From Flavobacterium frigoritolerans (GTDB lineage: Bacteria > Bacteroidota > Bacteroidia > Flavobacteriales > Flavobacteriaceae): a stretch of 64,000 bases of DNA. Every line of letters begins with the position of its first letter. The first letter of the stretch is position 1. The stretch is from the NCBI RefSeq assembly GCF_025847275.1, contig NZ_JAOZEV010000001.1:124001-188000 (forward strand), written 5' to 3'. The notes beneath the pieces are model-generated. The model was not told where the DNA came from. It searched no databases and saw only the letters and a program-made list of their open reading frames with translations. Both the position numbers and the translations under genes were made by a program. This document shows, one piece after another, positions 8,604 through 16,440 of this stretch.

Positions 8604-10301
8604 ATGAAAAAAATATTCATATTATTTATTACTCTTAGTTTTCTATCTTCATGTGAACTGGAGCGAGAACCATTTGGCTCATATACAAAAGATAAAATCA
8701 TGCAGGATAAAGAAGCTGCTGTCGAAGTACTTCTTAACGGGTGTTATGCACAACTTAAAGGCTGGTCGGATGTAATGCACCGTGTTGGTGAATACCCAGG
8801 AGATAACATCATGATTAGAGGAACCTCTACCGATGCGTTCTACACTTTTATTTCTTATCAGCATAGCCCTGTCAATGATAGATTATCTACTTTCTGGAAT
8901 AATAGTTACAAAGTGATTTCACAATCAAGCGACTTGATGAAAATGATTTCTGAAGGAGAAAGCCCTAAAATGGATCAACAATTAGGAGAAGCCTATTACT
9001 TAAGAGGAATGGTTTATTTTTATTTAGTTAAAACATACGGTAGACCTTATGCACAATCTCCAGAAACTAATTTGGGTGTGCCAATTGTAAACGGATTACC
9101 CGAAGATATTGCCAACATTAACCTTCCGGATAGAGCTACTGTAAAAGCAAGTTATGAGCAAGCAATAAGCGATCTTAAAAAAGGTGAAGCTTTAATGAAT
9201 GAAAGCAGAACTGCTGCTTACGCAACTAAAGAAGCTGCTCAAGCAATGCTTTCTAGAGTATATTTATACATGAGTGGAACTTATGAAACACCAAATCAAC
9301 AATATGCTGATTTATCTATCGAATATGCAAATAAAGTAATTAATAGCGGTCGTTATAATTTACTTAGCAGAGCCGATTTTATGAAATACAACACTTTTGC
9401 ACCTGACGCTAGTGGACAAACAGAAACTATTTTTGCTGTTAAACGTGTAGCTTCAGAGTTCTCAGGTTTCGATCATTATTATGGTATTGGTGGTATGTAC
9501 GCTAACATTCAAGGACAAGGTTGGGGCGAAATGTATGCAAGCGCGAAATACTTAGACCTTTTACGTAAATCTGGTTTAAAGAAAGATGCAAGATGGGCTT
9601 TTATCGATCCTCAATATGCATTGGATGCTGCTAACAATAAAACAGAAGCTTTCCGTTTTATAACAGATGCTTTTAATGCTGCTGGAGCACAAACTGGTTA
9701 TAACTATGTACAACAACCACTTAAAACTAATCCAAATGGTTCATATTATATTACTATAGCAAATACAGACTACAACCTTACCGTAGTTAATGCTTCCGAA
9801 AATAGTTATTCGATAAATTATGCTGGTAAAACTTATGTAGGAGAAAAAGATTACATGATGTTGTTAAATCGTGTATATCCTATGTACTACGTTACGAAAT
9901 GCTCTTTACAAGACAATAGCTCTCACCTACACTCGCCTATTATCTCTAGATTGGCTGAAATGTATTTGAATATGGCCGAAGCGTATGCTAAAAAATCAGA
10001 TTATCAAAATGCGCTTAAAAATTTAAACATTGTTAGAGAAAGATCAATCGTAGGTGGCGGATATACTTCTTTAACTAGTACAAATGCAGTACAGCTTATT
10101 GATGAAGAACGCCAGCTGGAACTAGCTTTTGAAGCGCAACGTGGGTATGATGTATACAGAAACGGACAAACAATGACACGTCATTATCCTGGTCCTCATA
10201 CACCAATGGTAGATTATCCAGCAACAAGTCCAAGAGTAGTGCAATATATTCCTCAATCGGAAATAAATGCATATCCTGGAACTTTAACTCAAAATCCATA
10301 A
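8604..10301 (+). CDS. susD: SusD/RagB-family surface glycan-binding lipoprotein
   Basis: A 565-residue surface lipoprotein that forms the lid of the SusC channel and captures oligosaccharides. The N-terminal signal ends in a lipobox (FLSSC, cysteine at about residue 17). The SusD-typical helical TPR scaffold follows, with GEAYYLRGMVYFYLVKTYG near residues 130-148 and the late RLAEMYLNMAEAYAK motif near 448-462. It is 11 nt behind susC and must work as its partner. A hairpin (10363-10394) lies between it and the next gene. Confidence 0.95.
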   Translation: MKKIFILFITLSFLSSCELEREPFGSYTKDKIMQDKEAAVEVLLNGCYAQLKGWSDVMHRVGEYPGDNIMIRGTSTDAFYTFISYQHSPVNDRLSTFWNNSYKVISQSSDLMKMISEGESPKMDQQLGEAYYLRGMVYFYLVKTYGRPYAQSPETNLGVPIVNGLPEDIANINLPDRATVKASYEQAISDLKKGEALMNESRTAAYATKEAAQAMLSRVYLYMSGTYETPNQQYADLSIEYANKVINSGRYNLLSRADFMKYNTFAPDASGQTETIFAVKRVASEFSGFDHYYGIGGMYANIQGQGWGEMYASAKYLDLLRKSGLKKDARWAFIDPQYALDAANNKTEAFRFITDAFNAAGAQTGYNYVQQPLKTNPNGSYYITIANTDYNLTVVNASENSYSINYAGKTYVGEKDYMMLLNRVYPMYYVTKCSLQDNSSHLHSPIISRLAEMYLNMAEAYAKKSDYQNALKNLNIVRERSIVGGGYTSLTSTNAVQLIDEERQLELAFEAQRGYDVYRNGQTMTRHYPGPHTPMVDYPATSPRVVQYIPQSEINAYPGTLTQNP

Positions 10302-10362
10302 GTAGGATTTTGAAAAAACTAATTTTGAGTTTTATGGTTAGTTAGTAAATAAGGCTCTCTTT

Positions 10363-10394
10363 AGAATTCCTCCTTAGTAATTAAGGGGGATTCT
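10363..10394 (+). terminator. Intercistronic hairpin after susD
   Basis: AGAATTCCTCC can pair with the downstream GGGGGATTCT through Watson-Crick and G-U pairs. No T-run follows, so it probably lowers or stabilises expression of flanking genes and does not act as a strong terminator. Confidence 0.4.
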
Positions 10395-10439
10395 GAAGAA
10401 GTTAAATGCAAAAATCAATAATAGCTAAAATCAGGCTAA

Positions 10440-11738
10440 ATGAAATATTTTAAAATTATATTCTCTTTCCTTGCATTATTACTTTTATGTACAAATGTAG
10501 CAGCACAAGATTCAAAAAACGAAATCAATTTGCCTCTTGGTGGAAATGCTTTTAGCTCTTACAACCTTGAAAGTAATAATACTATAACCGATAACGGAAT
10601 AGAAAATTGGACAGATCCTAAAGAATACTTCACCGTTTATTTTAGGATTTCAACTCCAGGATTGATTCGGATTTCTACAGATGAGCATGTGAATGTTCAA
10701 GGAAAATCTACATTAGAATTCGGTATTAACAAAGAATTACAAAAGATCGAATTTGACCAGACCAACAAAAGACCTATTTTAATAGGAGAATGGAAAATTG
10801 TTGATACAGGATATGTTGCTTTAAAAATAAAAGGAATTAGTAAAACACAAAATAGTTTTCCTTCTATTTCTAAATTAATCATTAGTGGCTCAGCACTTCA
10901 AGGAAAAACTGCTTTTGTACCTAATAATGATGATAATTTTTTTCATTGGGGACGAAGAGGTCCTTCAGTACATTTAAACTACGAAGTACCAGAAAAAGTA
11001 AACGTTCAATGGTATTATAATGAAATTACTGTTCCTGTAAACGAAGACAAAATAGGTTCATATTATATGGCAAACGGTTTTGGTGAAGGCTATTTTGGAA
11101 TTCAGGTAAATTCCGAAACAGAGCGTCGCGTATTGTTTTCTGTTTGGAGCCCATTTGTTACAGATGATCCAAAAAGCATTCCTGAATCGCATAAAATTAA
11201 AATGCTTAAAAAAGGAGAAAATGTACAAACTGGTGAATTTGGAAACGAAGGATCTGGTGGACAAAGTTATTTAAGATATAACTGGAAAGCTGGAAAGACA
11301 TATAAATTTTTGCTTAACGGAGTTCCTCAAAATGATAACTCAACTACATACACCGCATACTTTTATGCACCCGAATTAAACAAATGGATGCTAATTGCAA
11401 GTTTTAATCGTCCGCAAACCAATACTTATTTAAAAAGATTTCATTCTTTCTTAGAGAATTTCGTACCACAACAAGGAAATAAATCTCGCAAAGTTTTGTT
11501 TAATAATCAATGGTATTGCGATGATAAAGGCAGTTGGACTGAAATAGATTCGGCTATTTTTACAGTAGATAATACAGGAAGAAAAGGATATCGAATGGAT
11601 TATTCTGGTGGCGTCGAAAAAGGATACTTCTTTTTAAAAGATGGTGGTTTCTTTAACAAATACACCAAAGCCAAAACTAAATTTACAAAACCATTAAAGC
11701 ATAATAAGCCAAGTATAAATTTTAGTACTTTGCCATAA
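10440..11738 (+). CDS. Secreted DUF5077/DUF3472 domain protein
   Basis: A 432-residue secreted protein. A signal peptide covers residues 1-22 (ending TNVAAQ). The N-terminal region (about 28-150) matches the DUF5077 pattern, a beta-sandwich that begins EINLPLGGNAFSSYN. The remainder (about 155-410) matches DUF3472, with IQVNSETERRVLFSVWSPF and GGQSYLRYNWKAGKTYKFLL (20 residues). Such proteins are common in Bacteroidota PULs and are presumed to be glycan-binding or accessory proteins; no catalytic role is established here. The gene follows susD after 138 nt and precedes the GH109-type gene by 61 nt. Confidence 0.75.
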   Translation: MKYFKIIFSFLALLLLCTNVAAQDSKNEINLPLGGNAFSSYNLESNNTITDNGIENWTDPKEYFTVYFRISTPGLIRISTDEHVNVQGKSTLEFGINKELQKIEFDQTNKRPILIGEWKIVDTGYVALKIKGISKTQNSFPSISKLIISGSALQGKTAFVPNNDDNFFHWGRRGPSVHLNYEVPEKVNVQWYYNEITVPVNEDKIGSYYMANGFGEGYFGIQVNSETERRVLFSVWSPFVTDDPKSIPESHKIKMLKKGENVQTGEFGNEGSGGQSYLRYNWKAGKTYKFLLNGVPQNDNSTTYTAYFYAPELNKWMLIASFNRPQTNTYLKRFHSFLENFVPQQGNKSRKVLFNNQWYCDDKGSWTEIDSAIFTVDNTGRKGYRMDYSGGVEKGYFFLKDGGFFNKYTKAKTKFTKPLKHNKPSINFSTLP

Positions 11739-11799
11739 AAAAAAACTAAGACAATCCCAAAATAGATTGCCCACAATTTTAAATTAAAATTAATTCAAC

Positions 11800-13179
11800 A
11801 TGAAAACTAGTATCTTTAAATTTATTCTGATATCCTGCTTCTTCTTAGGATATGCTACTTCTTCAGCCCAAATGATTAAGACACCTACTCCTGCGCGTGC
11901 TAAAGGACAAAAAGATGTTTTACGTTTAGCCACAGCACCAATTCCAAACGTTCGTGTTGCTTTTATCGGACTCGGAATGCGTGGTCCAGGAGCAGTAGAA
12001 CGTATGACACATATTCCTGGAGTAGAGATTGTTGCATTATGCGACATGACTCAAGAAAATACTATTAAAGCAAATGAAATTCTAACAAAACAAGGGCTTC
12101 CAAAAGCGCAGGAGTTTTATGGAGATGAAAATGCTTGGAAAAAAGTTACAGCATTACCAAATGTAGACCTAGTATATATTGCAACTGATTGGAAACATCA
12201 TGCTAATATTGGTGCTCAAGCTATGAAAGATGGTAAACACGTAGCTATAGAAGTTCCGGGTGCAATGACTATGAAAGAAATTTGGGATCTAATAGATACT
12301 TCAGAAAAAACTCGTAAACACTGTATGATGCTAGAAAACTGTGTGTATGATTTCTTCGAACTTACTACATTAAACATGGCTCAACAAGGTTTATTTGGAG
12401 AGATTCTTCATGCGGAAGGCTCTTATATTCACGGTCTTCAACCATTTTGGGGAGAATACTGGAATAACTGGCGTATGGATTACAATAAAAAACACCGTGG
12501 AGATATTTATGCAACACATGGTATGGGGCCAGCTTGTCAAGCATTAAACATTCACCGTGGTGACAAGATGAACTACCTAGTTTCTATGGATACAAAAGCA
12601 GTAGGAAATCCAGCTTACATTAAAGAAAAATCAGGTGTCGACGTTAAAGATTTCAGAAACGGAGACCATACTATGACTATGATTCGTACAGAAAATGGTA
12701 AAACAATCCAAATTCAACATGATGTAACATCTCCACGTCCGTACAGCCGTATGTATCAACTTAGTGGAACTAAAGGATTTGCTAATAAATATCCAGTAGA
12801 AGGTTATGCATTAGATGCTAAATCAATTAGCTCAGATATTAAACCAGATCATGAAAACTTAAGTGCACACAAATTCATGCCTGAAGATGTGAAAAAAGCA
12901 TTAATGGAAAAATACAAACACCCAATTGTAGTAGGAATCGAAGAGAAAGCAAAACAAGTAGGTGGACACGGTGGAATGGATTTCATCATGGATTACCGTT
13001 TGATTCACTGTTTACAAAACGGATTACCTCTTGATATGGATGTATACGATCTTGCTGAATGGTCTTGTTTAGGTCCATTAACAGAAATTTCACTGGATAA
13101 CAATTCATCTCCAGTAGAGATTCCAGATTTTACACGCGGTGGTTGGAACAAATTAAAAGGTTTAGAATTTTCTAAATAA
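11800..13179 (+). CDS. GH109-type Gfo/Idh/MocA-fold glycosidase (alpha-N-acetylgalactosaminidase-like)
   Basis: A 459-residue exported protein with an NAD-dependent Rossmann fold. The signal peptide is at residues 1-24. The dinucleotide-binding loop VAFIGLGMRGPG lies at about 52-63, the DWKHHANIG segment near 129, and EVPGAMTMKE near 150. The GH109-like THGMGPACQALNIHRGDKM (19 residues) lies near 245. GH109 enzymes hydrolyse alpha-linked GalNAc by an NAD-dependent mechanism. Export plus PUL context favours a glycosidase over a cytoplasmic sugar dehydrogenase. Substrate specificity within the fold varies, so the exact activity is inferred. A strong terminator-like hairpin follows. Confidence 0.8.
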   Translation: MKTSIFKFILISCFFLGYATSSAQMIKTPTPARAKGQKDVLRLATAPIPNVRVAFIGLGMRGPGAVERMTHIPGVEIVALCDMTQENTIKANEILTKQGLPKAQEFYGDENAWKKVTALPNVDLVYIATDWKHHANIGAQAMKDGKHVAIEVPGAMTMKEIWDLIDTSEKTRKHCMMLENCVYDFFELTTLNMAQQGLFGEILHAEGSYIHGLQPFWGEYWNNWRMDYNKKHRGDIYATHGMGPACQALNIHRGDKMNYLVSMDTKAVGNPAYIKEKSGVDVKDFRNGDHTMTMIRTENGKTIQIQHDVTSPRPYSRMYQLSGTKGFANKYPVEGYALDAKSISSDIKPDHENLSAHKFMPEDVKKALMEKYKHPIVVGIEEKAKQVGGHGGMDFIMDYRLIHCLQNGLPLDMDVYDLAEWSCLGPLTEISLDNNSSPVEIPDFTRGGWNKLKGLEFSK

Positions 13180-13210
13180 AATAAAATTTTGAAGTTAGTT
13201 AAATTGCATC

Positions 13211-13242
13211 AAGAGGGCACCATCATAAAGTGCCCTCTTTTT
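13211..13242 (+). terminator. Rho-independent terminator after the GH109-type gene
   Basis: A 10-bp GC-rich stem (AAGAGGGCAC with GTGCCCTCTT), a 9-nt loop and a T-run. It lies 40 bp before the GH35 start, so GH35 is either read through at a lower level or has its own promoter. Confidence 0.8.
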
Positions 13243-13281
13243 GTTATACACAATAAATTATAATCTTTAATTCAATTAAAA

Positions 13282-15141
13282 ATGAAAAAAGTTTATTTAG
13301 CCTTCCTATTTTCTTTCATTACTCTCTCTCCTTTATTAGCGCAGCAAAAACAAACTTTTGCTATAAGCGATGGAAACTTTTTACTTAATAATAAACCAGT
13401 ACAAATACATTCGGGAGAGATGCATTATTCTCGCATTCCACAACCTTATTGGCGTCATCGTTTAAAAATGATGAAAGCAATGGGATTAAATGCCGTTGCA
13501 ACCTATGTATTCTGGAACTATCATGAAACTACTCCTGGAGTTTGGGACTTTAAAACAGGAAATAAAAACTTAGCCGAGTATATAAAAATAGCGCAAGAAG
13601 AAGGCTTGTTTGTAATCTTACGTCCAGGGCCATACGTTTGTGCCGAATGGGAATTTGGAGGTTATCCGTGGTTCCTGCAAAATGTTCCTGATATGGTTAT
13701 TCGTGGTTACAACACAGCATATTTGGCTGCAACCAAAGCCTATTTTACCGAATTGTATAATCAGGTCAAAGACTTACAAATTACCAAAGGTGGACCAATA
13801 ATCATGGTTCAAGGCGAAAATGAATTTGGTTCTTATGTTGCTCAACGCAAAGATGTACCTCTCGAAGAGCATAAAAAATATAGTGCAGCCGTATTTCAAC
13901 AATTAAAGGACATTGGTTTTGAAGTTCCTTTCTTTACTTCTGATGGAAGTTGGTTATTTGAAGGTGGCGCTTTACCAGGTGCATTACCAACTGCTAATGG
14001 CGAAAGTGATATTGCAAAATTAAAGGCCGTAGTTAATCAATTTAATAATAACCAAGGTCCTTACATGGTAGCTGAGTTTTATCCTGGTTGGTTGGATCAT
14101 TGGGCAGAGCCTTTTCCTACTCAAAAACCTGAGCAGACTGTAAGACAAACAAAAAAATATCTGGACAATCAAGTCTCTTTTAATTATTATATGGTACACG
14201 GAGGAACAAATTTTGGTTTTACCTCAGGCGCTAATTATGATAAAGAACATGACATACAGCCAGATATGACATCGTATGATTATGATGCCCCAATTAGCGA
14301 AGCTGGTTGGGCAACACCAAAATACAATGCTTTAAGAGAATTATTAAAAACAAATGAAACTCCTGCTATTCCTAGCCAAATACCAGTAATCACTATTCCA
14401 GATATAAAACTAGTAAAAGCAGTAGATCTAGCCGATTTAAAATCTAAAATCTCCCCTGTAATAGAAGATAATCCGCAAACATTTGAACAATTAAATCAAG
14501 GTGATGGTTATGTTTGGTACAGCAAAAAGTTTACACAACCTATTAGCGGAAAATTAGAATTGAATGGATTACGTGATTATGCGATAGTATATGTAAATGG
14601 AAAAAAAGTAGCCGAGTTAAATCGTTATTATAAAAAATACGATTGCGAAATCGAAATCCCATTTAATGCAACGTTAGATATTGTTGTCGAAAATATGGGA
14701 CGCATTAATTACGGCTCACAAATCAATGCCAATAATAAAGGAATTATAAGTCCAGTTATTATAAATGGGGAAACTATTACAGGTGATTGGGAAATGTATA
14801 AATTACCAATGACTACTGAACCAGATTTAATAGCTTATAAAAATTCAGCAAAAGCAAATCGCCCAACTTTATACCAAGGTACTTTTAAACTTAGTAAAAC
14901 TGGAGATACATTTCTAGATATGCGTGATTGGGGCAAAGGAATTGTATTTGTAAACGGAATCAATATTGGTCGTTATTGGAGCGTTGGCCCACAACAAACA
15001 TTATACTTACCGGGATGTTGGCTTAAAAAAGGCAAAAACAATATTGTGATTTTTGAGCAAAAAAATGAAGTAATACAAAAAGAAGTAAAAACAATCGCTA
15101 CTCCTATTCTCGAAGATCTAAGACCTGAAAAAGGCTTGTAG
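13282..15141 (+). CDS. GH35 beta-galactosidase
   Basis: A 619-residue exported retaining glycosidase that removes terminal beta-linked galactose. The signal peptide is at residues 1-21 (ending PLLAQQ). The catalytic TIM barrel begins IHSGEMHYSRIP and contains GGPIIMVQGENEFGSY, where Glu181 is the expected acid/base. MVAEFYPGWLDHW contains Glu265, the expected nucleophile. C-terminal beta-sandwich domains (about 360-600) include a second galactose-binding-like module near GDTFLDMRDWGKGIVFVNG (19 residues). Length is typical of bacterial GH35. It is the last enzyme of the PUL and pairs naturally with the galactokinase-like gene at the left edge. Confidence 0.93.
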   Translation: MKKVYLAFLFSFITLSPLLAQQKQTFAISDGNFLLNNKPVQIHSGEMHYSRIPQPYWRHRLKMMKAMGLNAVATYVFWNYHETTPGVWDFKTGNKNLAEYIKIAQEEGLFVILRPGPYVCAEWEFGGYPWFLQNVPDMVIRGYNTAYLAATKAYFTELYNQVKDLQITKGGPIIMVQGENEFGSYVAQRKDVPLEEHKKYSAAVFQQLKDIGFEVPFFTSDGSWLFEGGALPGALPTANGESDIAKLKAVVNQFNNNQGPYMVAEFYPGWLDHWAEPFPTQKPEQTVRQTKKYLDNQVSFNYYMVHGGTNFGFTSGANYDKEHDIQPDMTSYDYDAPISEAGWATPKYNALRELLKTNETPAIPSQIPVITIPDIKLVKAVDLADLKSKISPVIEDNPQTFEQLNQGDGYVWYSKKFTQPISGKLELNGLRDYAIVYVNGKKVAELNRYYKKYDCEIEIPFNATLDIVVENMGRINYGSQINANNKGIISPVIINGETITGDWEMYKLPMTTEPDLIAYKNSAKANRPTLYQGTFKLSKTGDTFLDMRDWGKGIVFVNGINIGRYWSVGPQQTLYLPGCWLKKGKNNIVIFEQKNEVIQKEVKTIATPILEDLRPEKGL

Positions 15142-15165
15142 AATATTTTTTACTAGTAACCATAA

Positions 15166-15199
15166 AAAAGCCATCGAAGAATATTCTTCGATGGCTTTT
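15166..15199 (+). terminator. Terminator after the GH35 gene (perfect palindrome)
   Basis: A perfect 34-nt palindrome centred at 15182/15183, rich in T at the 3' end. It is nearly identical to the terminator at 15985-16020 on the other side of the xre gene. Confidence 0.8.
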
Positions 15200-15429
15200 G
15201 CTTTAAATCCACAATACCCAAATTTAGCAGAAATACAATTCTTTTAATAAAATACTAATCAAAGCCTTTAATAACTGAATTACAGGTTTTGGTTTATAAT
15301 AGATTAACTTTTTATTTAATAAACTACATACTCCTACTTTTAGATATGTATAATTAAAAGTTACCTCTCATCTCATCCTTACAGGAACTTCAAACAAATT
15401 AATTTCACAACAACATAAATAAAGCTTTA

Positions 15430-15443
15430 TCTGTTCGGGAACA
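15430..15443. promoter_or_regulatory. Degenerate LacI-type operator upstream of the xre gene
   Basis: TCTGTTCGGGAACA matches the susC-proximal operator at 11 of 14 positions. The downstream 50 bp also align with the susC and metallophosphoesterase promoters. Its centre lies 46.5 bp before the -7 element, the same spacing as at the intact sites. Confidence 0.5.
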
Positions 15444-15458
15444 TTTTCGTAGCTTATT

Positions 15459-15490
15459 CTTGTTTTATAAGTTTATAATCAATATTTTCG
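15459..15490 (+). promoter_or_regulatory. Promoter of the xre gene at the PUL end
   Basis: CTTG at 15459-15462, a 20-bp spacer and TATTTTCG at 15483-15490, the same geometry as the susC promoter. The leader to the ATG at 15627 is about 130 nt. Confidence 0.55.
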
Positions 15491-15626
15491 TACAATTGGA
15501 TGTTTTATATACTATTATTACTACTTTTTAATCATTCTAAAGATGTGATGTGTTTTTTAGAAAAACTAAAAAATAACCCTATATAAAACTCACTGCAAAC
15601 ATAACATTAACAGAAAACACATAGTC

Positions 15627-15959
15627 ATGAAAGAAAAACTATTAAACGCAAGACTAAATAAAGGTCTCTCTCAAGAAGAGTTAGCATATTTAATAGGTAT
15701 GACACAATCTAATTATAGTCGTAGAGAAAGAGGTTTAAAAAAAATATCCGATTACGAATGGATTCAAATTGCCAAACATTTAGAGGTGAAAGAAGAAGAC
15801 ATTTATGAATTAGATACTCCCAATGAAGACAGACTAAACATAAATCATTCTATTGAAACAGAATCATTTATTATTCCTAGTTTTGTTATAGAACTCATAG
15901 AATTATTAAAAGCAAAGATTAAAAAGCTTGAAGATCAGGTTAAGAAATACGAAGATTAA
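15627..15959 (+). CDS. Small XRE-family transcriptional regulator
   Basis: A 110-residue protein with an N-terminal Cro/C1-type helix-turn-helix (about residues 3-58; GLSQEELAYLIGMTQSNYSR, 20 residues, holds the two recognition helices). A C-terminal amphipathic helix at about 85-110 (LLKAKIKKLEDQVKKYE) probably dimerises. There is no ligand-binding domain. It sits between two almost identical terminators and its promoter resembles the PUL promoters, so it may be a member of the PUL regulon. Its own targets cannot be read from the sequence. Confidence 0.8.
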   Translation: MKEKLLNARLNKGLSQEELAYLIGMTQSNYSRRERGLKKISDYEWIQIAKHLEVKEEDIYELDTPNEDRLNINHSIETESFIIPSFVIELIELLKAKIKKLEDQVKKYED

Positions 15960-15984
15960 CTTTTTGAGCTACTCTATAAACACA

Positions 15985-16020
15985 AAAAAGCCATCAAAGA
16001 ATATTCTTCGATGGCTTTTT
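15985..16020. terminator. Bidirectional terminator between xre and osmC
   Basis: An 18-bp stem with one A-C mismatch, flanked by A-run and T-run. It serves the convergent xre (+) and osmC (-) genes. It is a near copy of 15166-15199. Confidence 0.85.
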
Positions 16021-16038
16021 AAATATAATCTTAAGAAC

Positions 16039-16440
16039 TTACTTCCAGTTAAAAGTAATTCGTTTTTCGATTTCGGTATTCAAGCTTAGGAAAACTGGAC
16101 AAGTCATTGCAGCTCTTTCTAAGATTGTTTTATTCTTTTCGTCATTAGTTCCTTTCATTTCAAAAACAATCTCAATTGCTCCTATTCTTCTTGGCTCAGC
16201 ATTCATGATTTTAGTAACATCTGCAGTAGAGTTAGCAATATCAAGATTCATATCACGGGCTTTGATTCCCATAATAGTCATCATACAACTTGCCAAAGCA
16301 TTTGCAACAGTATCAGTTGGAGAAAAAGCTTCTCCTTTTCCGTTGTTATCTAAAGGTGCATCAGATATGATTTCATTCCCTGATTGCACATGTATTGATT
16401 TAGTTCTTAAATCCCCTAAATAGGTTACTTTTGATGTCAT
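16039..16440 (-). CDS. OsmC-family protein
   Basis: A 133-residue OsmC/Ohr-type protein, a thiol-dependent peroxidase fold that reduces organic hydroperoxides. The two expected cysteines are present: NALASCMMTIMG (about residue 52) and AMTCPVFLSL (about residue 113). Length is normal. The start codon overlaps the stop codon of the upstream LysM gene by one base (TAATG), so translation is probably coupled. Substrate is not known. Confidence 0.85.
   Translation of the reverse strand: MTSKVTYLGDLRTKSIHVQSGNEIISDAPLDNNGKGEAFSPTDTVANALASCMMTIMGIKARDMNLDIANSTADVTKIMNAEPRRIGAIEIVFEMKGTNDEKNKTILERAAMTCPVFLSLNTEIEKRITFNWK

Noticed and set aside
15430-15443. Chance resemblance of the xre upstream site to the operator
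   Set aside because: A single 11-of-14 match could be chance, but the promoter elements and 46.5-bp spacing also match, so chance was judged less likely and the site was kept at reduced confidence.
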